Source: Candidatus Omnitrophota bacterium (GTDB lineage Bacteria > Omnitrophota > Gorgyraeia > Gygaellales > Profunditerraquicolaceae). From it: a stretch of DNA of 25,486 nt. This document shows, piece after piece, positions 8,092 through 15,056 of this stretch (the first letter of the stretch is position 1; each line of letters begins with the position of its first letter). The DNA lies in the NCBI GenBank assembly GCA_030691865.1, contig JAUYDL010000023.1, forward strand, positions 1-25,486, in the 5' to 3' direction. The position numbers and the translations under genes are program-made. The notes under the pieces are model-generated. The model was not told where the DNA came from. It searched no databases and saw only the letters and a list, made by a program, of their open reading frames with translations.

Positions 8092-8383
8092 TTACTGAAC
8101 CATCAATAAATAATGGGTACATTGGCTCAAGATGATTTTGGAGCGAGACAAGGAGAGAGGACGCCGGCGTAGCCAAAGTGCTACGCTAAGGACAATCGAC
8201 GCAGTCGTAGCCCAAAATCATCCAGCCCATAAATATAGAATTGAAGGGGAAGCCCGCCTTTTGGCCGTCTGCGGCGTTGCTTCTCCTCGGCGTACCGCAG
8301 CGGGTACGCCTTCGTCGTCGCGCTTTGCATACGGCCAAAATTCGGGCTTCCAATGTGCCCATTATTTATTGATGGCTCAGTAA
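8092..8383. repeat. Structured dispersed repeat R1, copy 1 (292 bp, terminal inverted repeats)
   Basis: The outer 34 bases at each end are inverted copies differing at two positions (left begins TTACTGAACC, right ends GGCTCAGTAA). Inside are two arms. Arm 1 is closed by GATGATTTTGG/CCAAAATCATC and carries a hairpin GCGTAGC-loop-GCTACGC. Arm 2 is closed by GGAAGCCCG/CGGGCTTCC and TTTTGGCCGT/ACGGCCAAAA and carries a hairpin GGCGTACC/GGTACGCC. The element fills the whole gap from the yjbQ stop to the next start codon. A related copy is at 23042-23271. Any open frames inside appear to be chance. This could be a miniature mobile element or a structured RNA; the window holds no transposase for it. 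Confidence 0.85.
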
Positions 8384-10578
8384 TGCGTAAAATATTCCTA
8401 CTAAATTCTATAACTTTTCTATCAGCATTTCTTTTGTTTCAAATTGAATTAATTGTATCCAAGATATTGCTTCCGGATTTTGGAGGCAGTTATTTTGTCT
8501 GGGGCGCTTGCGTGGTTTTTTTTCAGGCAATACTATTTCTTGGATATTTTTATTCCTACGCCATACTCAGGAAGATCGGGATAGAACGCTACAGGAAGTT
8601 CTATTTAGGTTTATTCCTCCTGCCGTTATTATGTTTTCCGGGAAGCGGTTTTCCTGAAATCAACTCTGTTAACCTAAGCATTCCTCTGGTTGCCAACGTC
8701 TTCTGGTATCTTCTCTGGACGATCGGTGCGGTTTTCTTTGTGTTATCTACGACTAGCGTAATATTACAATCCTGGTTAGCGGATTCGGATTTAGCCGAAA
8801 AAAATAATCCTTATGCTCTCTTTGCTTTGTCTAATTTAGGATCTTTTGCGGCGCTAGTTACCTATCCATTTTTATTTGAAATATTCTTGGATTTAGATCA
8901 GCAGCTGCTGCTATGGAGAGTGATGTATTTTTTACTTTTGGGGTTAATTGTTTTGGCGGTATCTACGATTAAGGTTAATTCAGAGAACAGGGTAACTAAG
9001 ATCTGGAGCATGAATGGAATCTTGCGGCAGGATTGTTTTAAGTGGTTGCTTTTTAGCGCTGCCGGGGTGATTATGTTTCTCTCCGTGACTAATATGTTTA
9101 CCTATGAGATTGCCCCTATACCTTTGTTATGGGTGGTGCCTTTATGTATTTATCTTGCTTCCTTTGTCTTAAATTTCAAACGCAAGAGCTGGAGCCCGGC
9201 CTGGGTTGTGGATAAGTTTTACTTAACTTTTGCCTGGAGCGTAGTTTTATTCTTTATCACCTTAATGAGGATTCTGCCTCTTATTATGGAGCTGGTGATT
9301 ACCTGTTGGTTTTTATTTCATACCTGCATGTTTTGCCAGTATCAGTTAAATAAAACTAAACCGGCTAATCTGGGCAACTTACCTTTATTTTATTTAATTG
9401 TATCTTTAGGTGGATTTATCGGCGGGATTTTTACAACCTGGGTCATGCCGCTTATTTCAGTTTCGATTTCCGAATACCTATTAGGCCTGGCGGTGATTGC
9501 CTTGGCTTTGGCGATCGGCACTAAATATCAGAGGTTGGGTTGGCGCAACATATTTCTTGTCGCTTATGTTTGTATAATGCTTATGGCTTGGCCGCTCTTC
9601 TTTAAGAGATATAGTTTATTTGGGATAATTATTATCTTTCTGGTTTTTAAAATTTGTTATTCCCATTTAATAAAAAATCCACGCGCATTTTTATTAAGTA
9701 TTCTTTTGGCATTGCTGATTACGCCTCTTATGTATTCATTCTGGACCAAGAATAATTATCTTTATAAGCATCGTAATTATTATGGAGTGTATAAAGTTTA
9801 TGGGGGAAACGGCAAAATTATGCTGATACATGGAACGACCATTCATGGCGCTCAGTTTAAAGATAAAGAAAGAGAAAATCAACCCCTAACTTATTATCAT
9901 AAGCTTACTCCCGTCGGCAGATTGCTGAGCAGACCCAACGTGGGGAAAAATATCGGTGTCATCGGTTTAGGTACAGGCGGATTGGCTGCTTATGCCCGGG
10001 ATGACCAAGAGATTGATTATTTTGAGATTGATCCGGATATGTATTTTATTGCGCAAAATTTATTTACCTATATTAAGCATTCCCGCGGAAAAATTAACTT
10101 TATTTTTGGTGATGCCAGAATTAAAATAAAAGAAGCAAAAGCCGCCCGCTATGACATTTTAGTGGTGGATGCTTTTAGCGGGGATGCGATTCCGGTGCAT
10201 CTTTTAACTACTGAAGCGATAAATGAATACCGGAAGCATTTAACGGAGGAAGGTATAATCTTGTTCCATATTTCAAATAGATATCTTAATTTTATTCCTG
10301 TTTTATTTAGTAATGCGAATTATTTAAATGCCTATGCCTGCTATAAAAGCAATCGAGCGATATCCAGGGATGATATTTTTGCTACTACCTGGTTTGCTCT
10401 AAGTTGGGATAGCGGTTCTTTTAGCAAGTTAGTGACCGAATTTAAATGGAGTCAGTATGTTCCCGGGAAAAACAGGCTGATCCGGCCTTGGACGGATAAG
10501 TATTCGGATATGCTTTTAATTATGGATCTAAACAATTTTTTGGATCCCCTCAAATATTTTCAACCTTTCTACTGGTAG
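8383..10578 (+). CDS. Membrane-fused spermidine-synthase-like protein
   Basis: 731-residue protein from ATG 8383. The first two thirds (about 1-480) is a chain of hydrophobic helices, probably a dozen or more, opening 'FLSAFLLFQIELIVSKILLP', as in the fused MFS/spermidine-synthase family. The last third is a Rossmann methyltransferase-like fold with 'IGVIGLGTGGLAAYA' (near 523), the acidic strand end 'DYFEIDPDMY', 'IFGDARIKIKEA', and 'VVDAFSGDAIPVHLLT' (near 594). That last motif replaces the usual substrate-binding aspartates of true spermidine synthases, so the polyamine role is uncertain and the substrate unknown. No ribosome binding site is visible because the repeat R1 runs up to the start codon; an in-frame ATG at 8353 inside the repeat gives a less likely longer form. 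Confidence 0.8.
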   Translation: MRKIFLLNSITFLSAFLLFQIELIVSKILLPDFGGSYFVWGACVVFFQAILFLGYFYSYAILRKIGIERYRKFYLGLFLLPLLCFPGSGFPEINSVNLSIPLVANVFWYLLWTIGAVFFVLSTTSVILQSWLADSDLAEKNNPYALFALSNLGSFAALVTYPFLFEIFLDLDQQLLLWRVMYFLLLGLIVLAVSTIKVNSENRVTKIWSMNGILRQDCFKWLLFSAAGVIMFLSVTNMFTYEIAPIPLLWVVPLCIYLASFVLNFKRKSWSPAWVVDKFYLTFAWSVVLFFITLMRILPLIMELVITCWFLFHTCMFCQYQLNKTKPANLGNLPLFYLIVSLGGFIGGIFTTWVMPLISVSISEYLLGLAVIALALAIGTKYQRLGWRNIFLVAYVCIMLMAWPLFFKRYSLFGIIIIFLVFKICYSHLIKNPRAFLLSILLALLITPLMYSFWTKNNYLYKHRNYYGVYKVYGGNGKIMLIHGTTIHGAQFKDKERENQPLTYYHKLTPVGRLLSRPNVGKNIGVIGLGTGGLAAYARDDQEIDYFEIDPDMYFIAQNLFTYIKHSRGKINFIFGDARIKIKEAKAARYDILVVDAFSGDAIPVHLLTTEAINEYRKHLTEEGIILFHISNRYLNFIPVLFSNANYLNAYACYKSNRAISRDDIFATTWFALSWDSGSFSKLVTEFKWSQYVPGKNRLIRPWTDKYSDMLLIMDLNNFLDPLKYFQPFYW

Positions 10579-10584
10579 GATTAC

Positions 10585-11517
10585 ATGATGAAGATAAAAA
10601 ATACGGAAATTAAAGTGGTGATGGGGGATATTACTGAGCTGCGGGTTGATGCTATTGTTAATGCTGCTAATAATCAATTGTTGATGGGCGGGGGAGTGGC
10701 GGGGGCAATTAAAAAAAAGGGCGGTAAGATCATTGAAGAGGAGGCGCTCAGTAAGGGGCCCGTTGAGATCGGTCAGGCCATTACTACCGGTGCCGGAGAG
10801 CTGGCGGCAAAATATATCATTCACGCTGCGACTATGGGCATGGATTTTAAGACCGATGAAGTAAAAATACGTGATGCCTGTAAAAATTCACTTGATGCCG
10901 CCAATCAGCTAAAGATTAATTCTATTGCTTTTCCGGCTTTAGGTTGCGGTACCGGAGGTTTTCCGTTACAGGCATCCGCCAAGATTATGGCCCAGGAGGT
11001 CTTAAGACACCTACGCCAAAAAAGCACCACCCTTGGCGAGGTAATTTTTTGTCTGAATAATCAGGAGATATTTACAGTTTTTAAGAAAGGTGTATTGGGT
11101 TACCTAGAGTACGTAACCACAAAATTATCCGGCGGGCCTTATGTTACGGTAGATGTGATTATTGAATTGCCCGAAGGTATTGTGATTATTAAGCGCAGTA
11201 ACCCGCCTTTTGGCTGGGCTTTGCCCGGAGGTTTTGTGGATTACGCCGAAAGCTTAGAAGATGCGGTAATCCGAGAGGCCAAAGAAGAGACGGATTTAGA
11301 TTTAACTCAAGCTAAGCAGTTTCATACTTATTCTGACCCCGAGCGTGATCCCCGATTTCACACTATCGGAACGGTTTTTATCGCTAAAGCTAAAGGAACC
11401 CCTAAGGCCGGAGATGATGCTGTGGATATCAAGGTAATTAAAATAAGCCAAATAGAAAAACTGAAATTTGCTTTTGACCATAAAAAAATCCTCCAAGATT
11501 ACCTCAATTTAAAATAA
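10585..11517 (+). CDS. Macro domain-Nudix hydrolase fusion, probable ADP-ribose metabolism
   Basis: 310-residue two-domain protein. Residues 1-170 form a macro domain: GDIT (14-17), 'VDAIVNAANN' (21-30), 'MGGGVAGAIKKKGG' (34-47) and 'PALGCGTGGFP' (118-128). The GGGVAG loop has Ala where MacroD-type hydrolases carry a catalytic Asp, so it may bind ADP-ribose or remove it differently. Residues 183-310 form a Nudix domain with box G216-x5-E222-x7-R230-E231-x2-E234-E235; the last glycine of the box is Asp237. A sensible model is release or capture of ADP-ribose by one half and cleavage to AMP and ribose 5-phosphate by the other. The gene starts six bases after the preceding stop, and the terminator hairpin begins two bases after its own. 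Domain calls are firm; the joint reaction is inferred. Confidence 0.88.
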   Translation: MMKIKNTEIKVVMGDITELRVDAIVNAANNQLLMGGGVAGAIKKKGGKIIEEEALSKGPVEIGQAITTGAGELAAKYIIHAATMGMDFKTDEVKIRDACKNSLDAANQLKINSIAFPALGCGTGGFPLQASAKIMAQEVLRHLRQKSTTLGEVIFCLNNQEIFTVFKKGVLGYLEYVTTKLSGGPYVTVDVIIELPEGIVIIKRSNPPFGWALPGGFVDYAESLEDAVIREAKEETDLDLTQAKQFHTYSDPERDPRFHTIGTVFIAKAKGTPKAGDDAVDIKVIKISQIEKLKFAFDHKKILQDYLNLK

Positions 11518-11518
11518 A

Positions 11519-11570
11519 GGGGACGGTTCTCTTCTTCATAAAACTGCTTAAGAGAACCGTCCCCTTTTTT
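11519..11570. terminator. Bidirectional intrinsic terminator formed by palindromic repeat copy 2
   Basis: GGGGACGGTTCTCTT (from 11519) pairs with AAGAGAACCGTCCCC (ending 11564), followed by TTTTTT at 11565-11570; on the other strand the stem is followed by TTTATTTTA. It lies between two convergent genes, and the T-run includes the first bases of the minus-strand gene's stop codon. It is also a member of the repeat family at 3578-3630 and 16717-16756, with changed but still paired inner stem bases. Confidence 0.82.
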
Positions 11571-13449
11571 AGCCTTCGCGCAGCTGCTTCTCAGCATCAA
11601 CAATATCGCGGTTAATTACGCGGATGGTTTCTTTGATTTTGTCCTTTAGCAGGTAAGAGGCAACCGGGGCTTGGCTGATCTCTCTTAAGACCTGCACGCT
11701 CATCCTGAAATAGCGCACTACCTCACCCTCATCACAATCTGTAAATTGCAAGGTCTTATCGAAATTTGTCCCGCGCAGCCAGGCTTCCATGCTGGAGCAC
11801 AGATGAAAATAGGGCAGCTTACTAAAAGGATGAATTTTATAGCGGCGTTCCCTATTCTTTATTCGATCATAGGTTTCTTCACAGGTTCTTTTGAGGTGCC
11901 CGGTGGATTTTGAGATGCTCGCGGGCATGCGTTGATTTTTACGCGGCTCAAAAACCACTGATGCCGCGACCACCCCTAACCCAAATTCATCCAGTTGTTC
12001 CAGGATATTTTCTGCATATAATTCTGCCAGGACCAGTTCATAGCCATAAATAGTTTTGGCGAATTTTCCTTTATCCGTGAGTTTTCCATCATGAATATAT
12101 TCTAAGTCTTTAAGCAGCCTAAGTTTTGCATCCAGAAGGTTCAAGGCTTGTTTTTGCTCATTTTTACGCGACTGATAATAGTGCAGAGAGAGAGGGTAAA
12201 TCTTAAACAGTTCATCCTGGTATTTCTCATAAAGATTAAGGATCGTGGCGTAGGAGGTATTCAGCTGGCTTTTTACTTCTTCGGGCTTGCCAAAAATAAT
12301 CCGGCGTACCTCCTCAAAATTTATCCTCTGCGGGTTAATTCGCGTATAGACAAAGCCTTCTTTGTCTATACCGCGCCGGCCGGCGCGCCCGGCCATTTGG
12401 AAAAAATCACGCGTCTTTAAATTGCGCACGTAGGTGCCGTAAAATTTACGCAGGCCGTCAAACATCACCGAACGGCTGGGCATATTTATTCCCAAGGCAA
12501 AGGTTTCGGTGGTAAAAATAACTTTAAGCAGGCGGCTGGTAAAAAGGCGTTCAACTACTTCTTTTAGTGTGGGCAGCATTCCGGCATGATGGTAGGCAAT
12601 CCCGCGTTGCACTAACGGATAAAGCAGCTGCGCCGATTGTTCGTTTTTTAAATTAAATCTCTCGAGGAGGTCTTCATACATCTGGGTGATGGCGCGGGTT
12701 TCTTTGGCGTCGAGAAATTTGAATCCGTATAAATCAAAAGCCAGCTCTTCGGCGCGCTTGCGGGAAAAAACAAAATAAATTGCCGGCAGGCCTTCTTTTT
12801 CCTGGACATAGCTAATCAGTGATTGCAGGCGGTTGGGTTTGTTGGAACGCAGGCGTTTAAGCTGCTCGAGTTGATCCACAACTTCGTTGGCGCATTGGAA
12901 ACTAAAATGTAACGGTACCGGCCGCTGCTCTTCGATGATTACCTTTACGGTTTTGTTATGGATAGATTCAATCCAGGCGGCGAATTGTTCAATATTAGGA
13001 ATCGTTGCCGATAGCCCCAAAAGATTCATATGTTTGGGTAGAAAAATTAATGATTCTTCCCAGACCGTACCACGCTCAGGATTATCAATGTAATGGATTT
13101 CATCAAAGATAATCCAGGAGTATTTATCCAGGCTGGCCGGTTCATCCAGAATTTTGTTGCGGAAGATCTCGGTAGTCATGATTAAGATCGGGGCTTGCGG
13201 ATTGATCGAAACGTCTCCGGTAAGAATTCCGATATTATCCTGAAATTGGTTTTTAAAGTCACGGAATTTTTGGTTGGAAAGGGCTTTAATCGGAGCGGTG
13301 TAGATGACCCCTAAGTTGTTGCGGATTGCGCCGCTGATAATATATTCGGCGATCGCAGTTTTCCCGGCTCCGGTAGGAGCCGAGACAATCACGGAATGGC
13401 CGTTATTTATGTAGTCTATAGCTTCCTGTTGGAAACGGTCGTAAATCAT
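11569..13449 (-). CDS. Ski2/Mtr4-like DExH-box RNA helicase
   Basis: 626-residue superfamily 2 helicase. RecA-like domain 1 has Walker A APTGAGKT (24-31), 'TAPIKALSNQK' (motif Ia), DEIH (116-119) and SAT (146-148). RecA-like domain 2 has 'YHHAGMLP', 'FTTETFALGINMP' and motif VI QMAGRAGRRG (351-360). The C-terminal 200 residues resemble the winged-helix and helical domains of Ski2/Mtr4 proteins, without the arch (KOW) insertion. In eukaryotes such helicases feed RNA to the exosome; the bacterial partner is unknown and no RNase neighbour is seen. It is the only minus-strand gene in the window. A promoter at 13457-13484 is placed for an mRNA that starts at or next to the ATG, and there is no ribosome binding site. 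Confidence 0.9.
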   Translation of the reverse strand: MIYDRFQQEAIDYINNGHSVIVSAPTGAGKTAIAEYIISGAIRNNLGVIYTAPIKALSNQKFRDFKNQFQDNIGILTGDVSINPQAPILIMTTEIFRNKILDEPASLDKYSWIIFDEIHYIDNPERGTVWEESLIFLPKHMNLLGLSATIPNIEQFAAWIESIHNKTVKVIIEEQRPVPLHFSFQCANEVVDQLEQLKRLRSNKPNRLQSLISYVQEKEGLPAIYFVFSRKRAEELAFDLYGFKFLDAKETRAITQMYEDLLERFNLKNEQSAQLLYPLVQRGIAYHHAGMLPTLKEVVERLFTSRLLKVIFTTETFALGINMPSRSVMFDGLRKFYGTYVRNLKTRDFFQMAGRAGRRGIDKEGFVYTRINPQRINFEEVRRIIFGKPEEVKSQLNTSYATILNLYEKYQDELFKIYPLSLHYYQSRKNEQKQALNLLDAKLRLLKDLEYIHDGKLTDKGKFAKTIYGYELVLAELYAENILEQLDEFGLGVVAASVVFEPRKNQRMPASISKSTGHLKRTCEETYDRIKNRERRYKIHPFSKLPYFHLCSSMEAWLRGTNFDKTLQFTDCDEGEVVRYFRMSVQVLREISQAPVASYLLKDKIKETIRVINRDIVDAEKQLREG

Positions 13450-13456
13450 GATTCTT

Positions 13457-13484
13457 ATTATAAGCGAAAATTCAGTAACCGCAA
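13457..13484 (-). promoter_or_regulatory. Promoter for the Ski2-like helicase gene
   Basis: Read on the minus strand: TTGCGG (13484-13479), a 16-base spacer, and a perfect TATAAT (13462-13457). Only seven bases separate the -10 box from the ATG, so transcription should begin at or within a base or two of the start codon (leaderless). Confidence 0.6.
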
Positions 13485-13522
13485 TATAATAATCTTTTTT
13501 GATTTAGTATTTACACGCGTCT

Positions 13523-13670
13523 GCCTTGTCTTGTTTCTCGCAGGGACGCTTGTTGCGGCCCAGCGTGCCGCAACTACGCTCGGGTCGGCTGGCGTCGCTC
13601 CCCGCCAAGAATCGTGGCGGGACCGTGCCCGCTCCTTGCCTCCACGCCCTGCTCGAAATCAAGCCAAGCC
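13523..13670. repeat. Structured palindromic element R3 (148 bp)
   Basis: The ends are near-complementary (left GCCTTGTCTTG...CGCAGGG, right CCCTGC...CAAGCCAAGCC). Two internal hairpins are nearly perfect: TTGCGGC/GCCGCAA near 13552-13573 and CCCCGCCA/TGGCGGGA near 13600-13622. GC content is clearly above the flanks. I see no other copy in the window, but the build (closing stem plus GC-rich hairpins) is like R1. Open frames across it look fortuitous. Confidence 0.6.
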
Positions 13671-13691
13671 ATCCGCTATTAATTCTTAAGA

Positions 13692-13876
13692 TTTACGGCT
13701 TTTGCTGGAGGCACAATTAGAAGATTTTCGGCACTTCGACATACTTAAGTGTGTAAGGAATTACGACGAACGGAGGACTTTATTCTAGCGTAAGCCAGTC
13801 CGGGAGTGAGTCGTAAGCCGCGAGCACATCAGGAGAAAATCTTACGTGCTCGGAAGCAAAAGACGGAAAGCTAATG
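13692..13876. repeat. Structured dispersed repeat R2, copy 1
   Basis: About 185 bases, strongly similar and in the same orientation to 24228-24396. Shared blocks include GGCTTTTGCTGGAGGCACAA, GAAGATTTTCGGCA, GGAATTACGACGAACGGAGG and AGTCCGGGAGTGAGTCGTAA. The left arm (CTTTTGCT, GATTTTC) and right arm (GAAAATC, AGCAAAAG) are complementary, and TTACGAC pairs with GTCGTAA in the middle. This copy has about 16 extra bases after GGCA that form a small CACTT/AAGTG hairpin. It begins 22 bases after element R3. Confidence 0.85.
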
Positions 13877-13886
13877 CGTAAAATCA

Positions 13887-13914
13887 TTGATTTATCTAAT
13901 AATAATAATATAAT
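13887..13914 (+). promoter_or_regulatory. Promoter for the DUF3786 gene
   Basis: TTGATT (13887-13892), 16-base spacer, TATAAT (13909-13914). The ATG is at 13921, six bases after the -10 box, so the transcript should begin at the start codon. The tract is made of AAT triplets, so a chance match is possible, but no ribosome binding site is present to offer another explanation. Confidence 0.55.
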
Positions 13915-13920
13915 AAAACA

Positions 13921-14472
13921 ATGGGTTATGAGGTGGCGCTTAAGAAAGCTTGGGATGATTTAGCTAACCTTAAGGCGCCCAAGAATTTATCAGTGAAGTT
14001 TTTGGCGGATGAGTATAATGTGGATACCGCAGCTGAAAAAATCCTTTCTTTGCCGTGTAACGCTCCGGCAAAGGATTTTGTGAGTATTCTGATTTTACAT
14101 TATTTGGCACAAAAGCTAAGAGGACTGCCGGCGTTAAGCAGTCAGTGGCTTACCTTTAGAGAGCTCTCGGGGGTTGAGGGCTATTATGATGCTTATTATA
14201 AGCGCTCGATTGAGCCGATAATCCGTAAATATGGTAATAGCCCGGATGCGCTTGGCGATGTTTTAGGCAGACTGCCGGCCAGATTATCAGAAGGTGGGGA
14301 TATTAGTATTGTGGTTGAGGCCTTCGCGGATGTTCCGGTGCTGATTAAACTGTGGAAACCGGATGCGGAATTTGGCCCGGATGCTAATATATATTTTGAC
14401 GCTAGTATAAAAAATATTTTTTGTATTGAGGATATTGTCGTATTGGCCCAACTGGTTGCTGGCCAGCTGTAG
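13921..14472 (+). CDS. DUF3786 domain protein
   Basis: 183-residue protein that I recognise as DUF3786, a family of unknown function found in anaerobes such as sulfate reducers and clostridia. The N-terminus 'GYEVALKKAWDDL' and the middle 'SILILHYLAQKLRG', 'WLTFRELSGVEGYYDAYYKR' and 'LPARLSEGGDISIVVEAF' fit the family, and the C-terminal 'NIYFDASIKNIFCIEDIVVL' is the usual ending. There is no signal peptide or membrane segment, so it is probably cytosolic. No ribosome binding site precedes the ATG; a promoter six bases upstream suggests a leaderless mRNA. It is followed 11 bases later by a secreted nuclease gene. No function is claimed. Confidence 0.8.
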   Translation: MGYEVALKKAWDDLANLKAPKNLSVKFLADEYNVDTAAEKILSLPCNAPAKDFVSILILHYLAQKLRGLPALSSQWLTFRELSGVEGYYDAYYKRSIEPIIRKYGNSPDALGDVLGRLPARLSEGGDISIVVEAFADVPVLIKLWKPDAEFGPDANIYFDASIKNIFCIEDIVVLAQLVAGQL

Positions 14473-14483
14473 AGAGAAAGAAA

Positions 14484-15047
14484 ATGAAGAAGAGAGTTTT
14501 CTGGTTACTGTTTTTAGGGCTGTTAGTTCTAGCCAGCCGGCTTTTTAGCGGCGATTTGGAACCGCGTTTTCATTCTAAGGAAGAGGTTAAGTGGAAGGTA
14601 CCTTTTGGCAGGAGTTATGATTACAGTAATATTTTAGTTACCCGGGCTGTAGATGGGGATACGCTGGTTCTGGAAAATAATGAACGGGTACGCTTAATCG
14701 GCATTGATACCCCGGAGATGCATGAGTCTGATAAACTTAACCGTGATGCCCAACGTAGTCGTCAGGATGTCGAAACAATTAAACAGTTAGGCAGGCGGTC
14801 TTATGAATTTACGAAAAAACTTGTCGAAGGCAAACGCGTAAGGTTGGAATTTGATGTAGAAAAATTTGACAGGTATAAAAGAATTCTGGCTTATGTTTAT
14901 TTACTCGATGGCTCCTTTCTGAATGCTATAATTATTGAACAGGGGTATGCGTCGCTTTTGACCTATCCGCCGAATGTAAAATATGCGGATTTATTTTTAA
15001 AGTTATACAGAGAGGCTCGCCAAAATCAGCGCGGGCTCTGGAGATAG
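14484..15047 (+). CDS. Secreted thermonuclease (staphylococcal nuclease homologue)
   Basis: 187-residue SNase-fold nuclease that cuts DNA and RNA to 3'-phosphomononucleotides using calcium. An N-terminal signal peptide or anchor is plain: basic 'MKKR', then a hydrophobic run to about residue 21. The fold has all key residues: 'AVDGDTL' (calcium Asp), 'RVRLIGIDTPE' (catalytic Arg, calcium Asp-Thr and catalytic Glu), and 'FDRYKRILAYVYL' (second catalytic Arg), ending in 'AREARQNQRGLW'-like residues ('REARQNQRGLWR'). The start is supported by AGAGAGAAAG upstream. Its stop TAG overlaps AGGAGG, the ribosome binding site of aroC, so translation of the two genes is probably coupled although the functions are unrelated. 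Confidence 0.92.
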   Translation: MKKRVFWLLFLGLLVLASRLFSGDLEPRFHSKEEVKWKVPFGRSYDYSNILVTRAVDGDTLVLENNERVRLIGIDTPEMHESDKLNRDAQRSRQDVETIKQLGRRSYEFTKKLVEGKRVRLEFDVEKFDRYKRILAYVYLLDGSFLNAIIIEQGYASLLTYPPNVKYADLFLKLYREARQNQRGLWR

Positions 15048-15056
15048 GAGGAACTT

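Noticed and set aside
8132..8383. Open frames across repeat R1 (also 23059-23283)
   Set aside because: Both lie entirely inside the repeat copies. Their products do not match each other beyond what the DNA similarity gives, and the palindromic structure explains the sequence.
8092..8383. CRISPR array or tandem repeats
   Set aside because: The repeats are inverted, long and not regularly spaced; nothing in the window looks like direct repeats with spacers, and no cas gene is present.
13396..13720. Open frames across R3 and the start of the helicase gene
   Set aside because: They overlap the helicase start on the opposite strand and the hairpins of R3; the composition is not protein-like.
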